10,187 bases of DNA from Deltaproteobacteria bacterium (GTDB lineage: Bacteria > Desulfobacterota > Binatia > DP-6). Every line of letters begins with the position of its first letter. Position 1 is the stretch's first letter. The stretch is taken from assembly GCA_005879205.1 (NCBI GenBank), contig VBLD01000089.1, forward strand, positions 1-10,187. The letters are read 5' to 3'. Below, piece after piece: positions 5,872 through 10,187 of the stretch. Position numbers and translations under genes: made by a program. The notes beneath the pieces were generated by a model. It had not been told where the DNA came from. It saw nothing but the letters and a program-made list of their open reading frames with translations, and ran no database searches.

Positions 5872-6791
5872 TGCGGATCCTCGTCCTGGGGGCCGGCGCC
5901 GTCGGCGGCTACTTCGGCGCGCGCCTCGCCGAGGGCGGCCACGACGTGACCTTCGTGGCGCGCGGCGAGAACCTCGATGCCCTCCGGCAGGGCGGCCTCA
6001 CCGTGCGGCTTGCCGAGCGCACGCTCCGCCTGGCCCCGGTGCACGCCGTCGGCGATCCCGCGCACGCGTCACGGCCCGACCTCGTGCTCGTCTGCGTCAA
6101 GTCCTACGACACGGCCGCGGCAGCCGCCGCTCTGCGTCCGGCCGTCGGTCCCGAGACGATCGTCCTCTCGCTCCAGAACGGCGTCGAGAACGAGGCGGTC
6201 CTCGCCAGCGAGCTCGGCCTCCCGCCCCTCCTGATCGCCTTCACGCGGATCGGCGTGGCTCTCGTCGCCCCGGCGACGATCGCGTACAGCGGGCGGGGCA
6301 CCATCGTCTTCGGCGAGCCCTGCGGTCGCGAGACGCCGCGCGCACGGCGCGTCGCGGATGCGCTGGCAGCGGCCAACGTGCCCTGTCAGCTCCACGCCGA
6401 CATCCTCGTTCCGACCTGGGAGAAGCTCGCGTGGAACGCCGGCTTCAACGCGGTCACCACGCTCACCCAGTCGAGCGTCGCCGAGGTGCTCGCCCAGCCG
6501 GCGAGCCGTGATCTCGTCGTCGCGGCGATGGAGGAAGTGGACGCCGTGGCGACCGCCCTCGGGATCCGAGTCCGGCGCACCCGCACCGAGGCGGTCCTCG
6601 CCGAGAGCGTGGCCGGGCTTCCCGACTTCGAGACGTCGATGCTGCAGGACTACCGCCGTGGCCGGCGACTGGAGCACGACGCGCTCAACGGCGCCGTGGT
6701 ACGCGCCGCGGCGCGGGCGGGGGTGCCGGTGCCGGTCAACCGTTTGGTGCTCGCGCTGCTCGCGCGCCTCGACCCGGCGTCGCGGGCGTGA
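5871..6791 (+). CDS. panE: Ketopantoate reductase (ApbA/PanE family)
   Basis: A 306-residue enzyme predicted to reduce 2-dehydropantoate to pantoate with NADPH, the second step towards pantothenate and coenzyme A. The Rossmann motif GAGAVGGYFG is at 7-16. VKSYDT (76-81) and LQNGVEN (101-107) are the next conserved blocks. WEKLAWNAGFNAVTTLT (183-199) contains catalytic K185 and N189. SMLQDYRRGRRLEHDALNG (256-274) contains S256 and catalytic E268. The K-to-N spacing (4) and S-to-E spacing (12) match those recalled for E. coli PanE (K176/N180, S244/E256). I chose ATG 5871 over an upstream in-frame start at 5622 because the Rossmann strand (MRILVLGAGA) begins there and it overlaps the preceding stop. 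No other pantothenate gene is in the window. ApbA/PanE paralogues acting on other 2-keto acids are common, so the exact substrate is less certain than the family. Confidence 0.9.
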   Translation: MRILVLGAGAVGGYFGARLAEGGHDVTFVARGENLDALRQGGLTVRLAERTLRLAPVHAVGDPAHASRPDLVLVCVKSYDTAAAAAALRPAVGPETIVLSLQNGVENEAVLASELGLPPLLIAFTRIGVALVAPATIAYSGRGTIVFGEPCGRETPRARRVADALAAANVPCQLHADILVPTWEKLAWNAGFNAVTTLTQSSVAEVLAQPASRDLVVAAMEEVDAVATALGIRVRRTRTEAVLAESVAGLPDFETSMLQDYRRGRRLEHDALNGAVVRAAARAGVPVPVNRLVLALLARLDPASRA

Positions 6792-6864
6792 GGAGCGCCA
6801 CCACAGAAGACGAGCCGGGCTAAGGGCGTCGATCTGCGTGCCCCGGTAGCGGTCCGCGCCCGCG

Positions 6865-7500
6865 CTATCCGTCCGGCCGGGCGGGTCGTTCCCCGATTCC
6901 GATGAGCCCATGTCGGCGCCACCCGACCCGCGCGAGCCACGTCTGCGGAGGCGCGACGGGCGCCGGATGGACGGGTCGAGGCCGAGGGCGTATCCATCCC
7001 GCGAACCATGCCGCCGACGAGCACGGATCGAGTCCGCCGCCGCACGCGGCGTGCTTGGCCCCGTTTTGCAGTACGTATACGAGCGCGTTCCTGACCTCCC
7101 GCGGCGACGCCAGCGCGCGCGCATGGTAGCGCCCGGCCCAGAAGGTCCCGCGGCGATGTAGCATCCGGTTCACCGCCCGCGCGATGCGGATCTCGAGCCC
7201 CTGGAGCCCGCGCGAGAGGCGGACGCGATCGTCGGCCTCGACGAGAAGGTGGATGTGGTTCGACTGCACCGAGAACTCGATTATGCGGAACCCGCGGCGA
7301 GAAGCGGCTGCCAGTGCCCCGCGGACGGCACGGAACACGAGAGCGCCGCGGAGAGAGGGCAGCGCCGCGCGGACGCGGAGGGTGACGTGCACAGGGTGCC
7401 GCGGCTGGTGCGGCGGCCTGCGGCGGTGAGGAACTTGGCGGCGAGTCCCGGCGGGACGGCCGGCGCCGGCACGGGCGCCGCCCCAGGTTCGAGGACGCAA
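6865..7500 (-). CDS. Y1 (HUH) transposase-family protein, RAYT-like
   Basis: A 211-residue protein of the IS200-like Y1 transposase family, which cleaves and joins single-stranded DNA through a tyrosine. The HUH motif is NHIHLLVEA (H82, H84), preceded by FSVQS. The probable nucleophile is Y142 in LVYVLQNGAKH. The N-terminus is a basic GGARAGAGRP segment plus HPVHVTLRVR, and GTFWAGRYHARAL (118-130) is also typical. The C-terminal part (DPCSSAAWFAGW, TWLARVGWRRHGLI) is intact, so there is no sign of decay. The start is TTG 7500, supported by TTCAGG 6 nt upstream and a promoter. No flanking IS ends or target duplications are obvious, as expected for solitary RAYT-like genes. It converges with panE across a 73-bp gap. 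Confidence 0.88.
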   Translation of the reverse strand: MRPRTWGGARAGAGRPAGTRRQVPHRRRPPHQPRHPVHVTLRVRAALPSLRGALVFRAVRGALAAASRRGFRIIEFSVQSNHIHLLVEADDRVRLSRGLQGLEIRIARAVNRMLHRRGTFWAGRYHARALASPREVRNALVYVLQNGAKHAACGGGLDPCSSAAWFAGWIRPRPRPVHPAPVAPPQTWLARVGWRRHGLIGIGERPARPDG

Positions 7501-7506
7501 TGGCAG

Positions 7507-7512
7507 CCTGAA
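7507..7512 (-). promoter_or_regulatory. Ribosome binding site fixing the TTG start of the transposase gene
   Basis: TTCAGG on the minus strand has its AGG 6 nt before TTG 7500. The only nearby ATG on this strand (7524) is in another frame. Confidence 0.5.
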
Positions 7513-7540
7513 GCGAGTGTCGCATGACTTGAATGGGGCA

Positions 7541-7569
7541 GATATAATAGAAAACCCTCATCATGTCAA
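7541..7569 (-). promoter_or_regulatory. Sigma-70-like promoter of the transposase gene
   Basis: On the minus strand TTGACA (7569-7564), a perfect -35 box, is followed by a 17-nt spacer and TATATC (7546-7541) as -10. A second possible -10, TATTAT, sits closer (14-nt spacer). Transcription would begin near 7534, leaving a leader of about 30 nt before TTG 7500. It lies in the only distinctly AT-rich patch of the window (about 7540-7570). Confidence 0.65.
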
Positions 7570-7570
7570 G

Positions 7571-7886
7571 TGGCTCGCGGAACGGAGCAGTTCGCGCCGC
7601 GACGATCGGTACGCGGCGGTCGACGTCCATCCAGTAGCCGTACTACCACCGCGGTACGAACGGATCGCCGTCGAGTGGCGATGCGCGACTGCGTCGCATG
7701 TCAGCCCCCGAACCGCAGTGTCACGTGGCACGGATGCGTCCGATTTTCGTCACATGAAGCTGGCGGTCGCGCCCGTCGGACGAGGACAAACGCCCGAACG
7801 TCGTTCTCCGGACACGCGGACGACCGGAATCAGGTCAATGGCGCGGTCGGCAAGTCTGTCCGCGGTCCCGCCCGCCGAACCGGACA
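7571..7886. other. 316-bp gene-free stretch between transposase promoter and nuoN
   Basis: Open frames cross this stretch on both strands, but none has family resemblance, a good start or a ribosome binding site, so I call no gene. It contains a 14-bp near-palindrome around CACGTG (7718-7731, GTGTCACGTGGCAC, one mismatched pair) and an imperfect inverted repeat built on GTACGCGGCGGT (about 7610-7621) and ACCACCGCGGTAC (about 7645-7657). Either could be an operator, a REP-like end for the neighbouring transposase, or chance. It is less extreme in GC than the flanking genes. Confidence 0.4.
7857..7886 (-). terminator. Hairpin directly after the nuoN stop
   Basis: TGTCCG (7857-7862) pairs with CGGACA (7881-7886). 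Two further pairs follow after a 2-nt bulge, leaving a 12-nt loop. On the minus strand the stem begins at the base after the TAG stop of nuoN. No U-run follows, so it is not a textbook intrinsic terminator; it could stabilise the 3' end of the nuo message. Confidence 0.35.
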
Positions 7887-9350
7887 CTACCGCAGCGACG
7901 CGACGGAGACTCTCGCCAGCTCCATCGCACCCGACGGGAACACACCGAGCAACAGCGTCGTGACGCCCGCCACGAGGATGGTCGCCAGCAAGTACGGACG
8001 CGTCGCCGGCGCGTCGATCGGGCGCGTGCCCTCGGCCATGTACATCTGCACGAGCACGCCGAGGTAGTAGTAGACGGAGATCACGCTGTTCAGCACGCCG
8101 ATCACGGCGAGCCCCACGTAGCCCGCGTCGACGGCGGCGCTGAACAGGTAGAACTTGCCCGCGAAGCCGGCGGTGGGCGGGATGCCGGCGAGCGACAGCA
8201 TGAAGACGGCCATGGTGAGGCCGAGAACGGGCTGGCGGAAGCCGACGCCGGCGAAGTCGGCGAGCATCTCGTTCGGCTCGCCGCGGCGGCCGAGGGCGAT
8301 CAGGACCCCGAAGGCCCCGACGTTCATGAAGGCGTAGACGACGAGGTAGTAGAGGAGCGCGGCCCCGCCGACCTTGGTCGCCGTCACGAGCCCGACGAGC
8401 GCGTAGCCGGCGTGCGCGATGCTCGAGTACGCGAGCATCCGCTTGACGCTCCGCTGGGTCACGGCGCTCACGTTGCCGACCGTCATGGTGAGCGCCGCGA
8501 GCACCCAGAGGACGCCCGTCCACGCGGCGGCCACCGGCGCGAGCGCGTCGAGAAACACGCGCACGAAGGCGGCGAACGCCGCGGCCTTGACGCCGACGGC
8601 CATGAACGCGGTGACGGCCGTCGGGGCCCCCTCGTAGACGTCCGGCGTCCAGACGTGAAACGGGATGAGCGCCACCTTGAACCCGAAGCCGACGAGGACG
8701 AGGGCGATGCCGAGAACCATGAAGGGCGTCAGCCCGTCGCGCGCGGCCACCTGCGCCAGGACGTCGAGCCGCGTGCTCCCGGTGGCGCCGTAGAAGAAGG
8801 CGATGCCGTAGAGCAGGAAGCCGGTGGCGAAGGCGCCGAGCAGGAAGTACTTGAGCGACGCCTCGTTCGAGCGGAGCTCCCGGCGCAGCATGCCGACCAG
8901 CACGTAGACGGCCACCGACATGATCTCGAGCGCGAGGAAGATGACGATCAGGTCGTTGGCCGCGGCCATGAAGATCATGCCGCTCGTCGAGAGGAGCATG
9001 AGCGCGTAGTACTCCCCCGCCGGCAACGCCTGCTGGCGCAGGAAGTCGACGGAGAGCAGGATGCTGAGCGCCGTCGCGGCGACCAGGAGGAGCGCGAAGA
9101 AGAGGGCGTAGCGGTCGGCCCGGAGCGTATCCCCGAAGCCACCCGGGCCCGCCCCGTGCGCCCACAGCCAGAGCGCGGCGCCGGCGGCCGCGGCGAGGCC
9201 GAGGAGGGCGACCGCGGCGAGTGCGTCGCGCTCGGGGCCGGTGACGATCAGGTCGGCGACCATGACGACCATCGCCGTCAGCGCGACGAGGAGCCCGGGC
9301 AACGCCACCTCCCAGTGGGCGGCGAAGGCGCCGGTGTCGATCGGCGTCAT
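7887..9350 (-). CDS. nuoN: NADH-quinone oxidoreductase subunit N
   Basis: A 487-residue proton-pumping subunit of the membrane arm of respiratory complex I, an antiporter-like protein of about 14 membrane helices. The conserved charged residues of the pumping channel are present: E142 (LALEIMSVAVYVL), K225 (GFGFKVALIPFHVWTPDVYEGAPT), K255 (AVGVKAAAF) and K399 (GFAGKFYLF). These correspond to E133, K217, K247 and K395 of E. coli NuoN. Other family blocks include NEASLKYFLLGAFATGF (162-178), KRMLAYSSIAHAGY (303-316) and SLAGIPPTAGF (386-396). The start at ATG 9350 overlaps the nuoM stop as ATGA, so translation is probably coupled. A longer upstream reading in this frame is a shadow of nuoM. Length is normal, and nuoN is usually the last gene of nuo operons, as here. 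Confidence 0.97.
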   Translation of the reverse strand: MTPIDTGAFAAHWEVALPGLLVALTAMVVMVADLIVTGPERDALAAVALLGLAAAAGAALWLWAHGAGPGGFGDTLRADRYALFFALLLVAATALSILLSVDFLRQQALPAGEYYALMLLSTSGMIFMAAANDLIVIFLALEIMSVAVYVLVGMLRRELRSNEASLKYFLLGAFATGFLLYGIAFFYGATGSTRLDVLAQVAARDGLTPFMVLGIALVLVGFGFKVALIPFHVWTPDVYEGAPTAVTAFMAVGVKAAAFAAFVRVFLDALAPVAAAWTGVLWVLAALTMTVGNVSAVTQRSVKRMLAYSSIAHAGYALVGLVTATKVGGAALLYYLVVYAFMNVGAFGVLIALGRRGEPNEMLADFAGVGFRQPVLGLTMAVFMLSLAGIPPTAGFAGKFYLFSAAVDAGYVGLAVIGVLNSVISVYYYLGVLVQMYMAEGTRPIDAPATRPYLLATILVAGVTTLLLGVFPSGAMELARVSVASLR

Positions 9351-10187
9351 CGACGCCCCCCCGCGGCGAGTCGCCCGTCCACGGTCTGGACGTGCGCCAG
9401 GATGCGGTCGACCGACGGCTGCATGCGGGTCAGGAAGGGCGCCGGGTAGAGGCCCATCACGAAGCAGAGGGCGATGATCGGCACGAGCACTACGAGCTCG
9501 CGGCCATTGAGGTCCTGGAGCGCGGCGTTCTCCGGCCGGACCAGCGGGCCGAAGACGACACGCTCGTACATCCAGAGGAGGTAGAGGGCCCCGAGCACCA
9601 CGCCGCTCGTCGCCACCGCCGTGGCCCACGGCCACGGGCCGAAGGCGCCGAGGAGGATCAGAAACTCGCCGACGAAGCCGTTGAGGCCGGGGAGCCCGAC
9701 CGAGGCGAGCATGACCACCAGGAAGCACGCGGCGTAGACCGGCACGGCGGTCCACAGCCCGCCGAAGTCGGCGATCATGCGCGTGTGCCGGCGCTCGTAG
9801 ATCATGCCGACGAGCAGGAAGAGCGCGCCCGTCGAGAGGCCGTGGCTCAGCATCTGGTAGAGGCCGCCCGAGACCGCCGTCGGCGTCAGCGCGAAGAGAC
9901 CGAGCATCACGAAGCCCAGGTGCGACACCGAGGAGTAGGCGACGAGCTTCTTCAGATCCGGCTGCACCGTCGCCACCAGCGCGCCGTAGACGATGCCGGC
10001 GACGGCCAGCGCCACGACCGTGGGCGACGCGCTCGCGACCGCCGCCGGGAAGAGCGGGATGGCGAAGCGGAGGAAGCCGTAGGTCCCCATCTTGAGCAGC
10101 ACGCCGGCCAGGATCACCGAGCCGCCGGTCGGCGCCTCGACGTGCGCGTCGGGCAGCCAGGTGTGGAACGGGAAGAGCGGCACCTTG
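9347..10187 (-). CDS. nuoM: NADH-quinone oxidoreductase subunit M (partial, N-terminus off the right edge)
   Basis: The C-terminal 279 residues of an antiporter-like membrane subunit of complex I, normally about 500 residues. The visible part begins at KVPLFPFHTWLPDAHVEAPTGGSVILAG, the conserved middle of NuoM; the GTG at 10183 is an internal Val codon, not a start. The Lys just before it (codon 10186-10184) corresponds to E. coli K234. The Lys in GVLLKMGTYGFLRF corresponds to K265, and the Glu in GLNGFVGEF to E407. DLKKLVAYSSVSHLGF and the LSHGLSTGALFLLVG segment are also conserved. The gene ends in TGA at 9349-9347, overlapping the nuoN ATG by 4 bp. The rest of the nuo operon should lie to the right of the window. 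Confidence 0.96.
   Translation of the reverse strand, partial: KVPLFPFHTWLPDAHVEAPTGGSVILAGVLLKMGTYGFLRFAIPLFPAAVASASPTVVALAVAGIVYGALVATVQPDLKKLVAYSSVSHLGFVMLGLFALTPTAVSGGLYQMLSHGLSTGALFLLVGMIYERRHTRMIADFGGLWTAVPVYAACFLVVMLASVGLPGLNGFVGEFLILLGAFGPWPWATAVATSGVVLGALYLLWMYERVVFGPLVRPENAALQDLNGRELVVLVPIIALCFVMGLYPAPFLTRMQPSVDRILAHVQTVDGRLAAGGRR

Noticed and set aside
7543..7548. TATAAT on the plus strand as a rightward promoter
   Set aside because: No -35-like hexamer lies 16-18 nt upstream (TTGAAT at 7529 is too close), and no supported plus-strand gene follows.
8412..9449. 345-codon plus-strand frame opposite nuoN
   Set aside because: Antisense shadow of a membrane protein with conserved pumping residues; highly charged and without motifs.
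9347..10183. GTG at 10183 as the start of a short NuoM
   Set aside because: The preceding Lys codon and the sequence context match the middle of NuoM, so the gene is cut by the window edge, not truncated.

Overview
The window is 10.2 kb of very GC-rich chromosomal DNA from a Gram-negative-type bacterium. The evidence is a secreted carbonic anhydrase, a LemA lipoprotein and a NuoM-NuoN pair of respiratory complex I. The overall character (high GC, rare starts such as GTG and TTG, single-copy Y1 transposase of the RAYT-like kind, class III cyclase) would fit a deltaproteobacterial, myxococcal or Binatota-like lineage. That placement is inference and cannot be settled from this sequence.

Left block, minus strand (1-2965): a diverged, CobS-like membrane protein is followed by a multidomain class III adenylate cyclase (tandem MerR-like helix-turn-helix units, cyclase domain, C-terminal YHS metal-binding domain). 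After a hairpin-rich 162-bp spacer comes a beta-carbonic anhydrase with a signal peptide, which runs off the left edge. The carbonic anhydrase has no stop codon inside the window and is easily missed.

Middle block, plus strand (3060-6791): a perfect 20-bp palindrome lies between the divergent CobS-like gene and an operon of three tightly packed genes. These encode a nucleotidyltransferase-fold protein, a TPM-domain membrane protein with a Gly/Phe tail, and a LemA lipoprotein. Next comes a low-confidence, spore-coat-U-like small secreted protein, then a 70-residue CxxC protein whose stop overlaps the start of a ketopantoate reductase family gene (panE-like).

Right block, minus strand (6865-10187): an intact Y1 (HUH) transposase-family gene has its own sigma-70-like promoter in a small AT-rich island. 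A 316-bp gene-free stretch separates it from nuoN. nuoN overlaps the end of nuoM by 4 bp (ATGA), and nuoM runs off the right edge. These are the terminal genes of a nuo (NADH:quinone oxidoreductase) operon.

Most of the window is ordinary chromosomal gene content. The points most worth a second look are the HTH-cyclase-YHS fusion beside a secreted carbonic anhydrase, the CobS-like protein lacking the family's acidic motif, and the TPM/LemA operon led by a nucleotidyltransferase.
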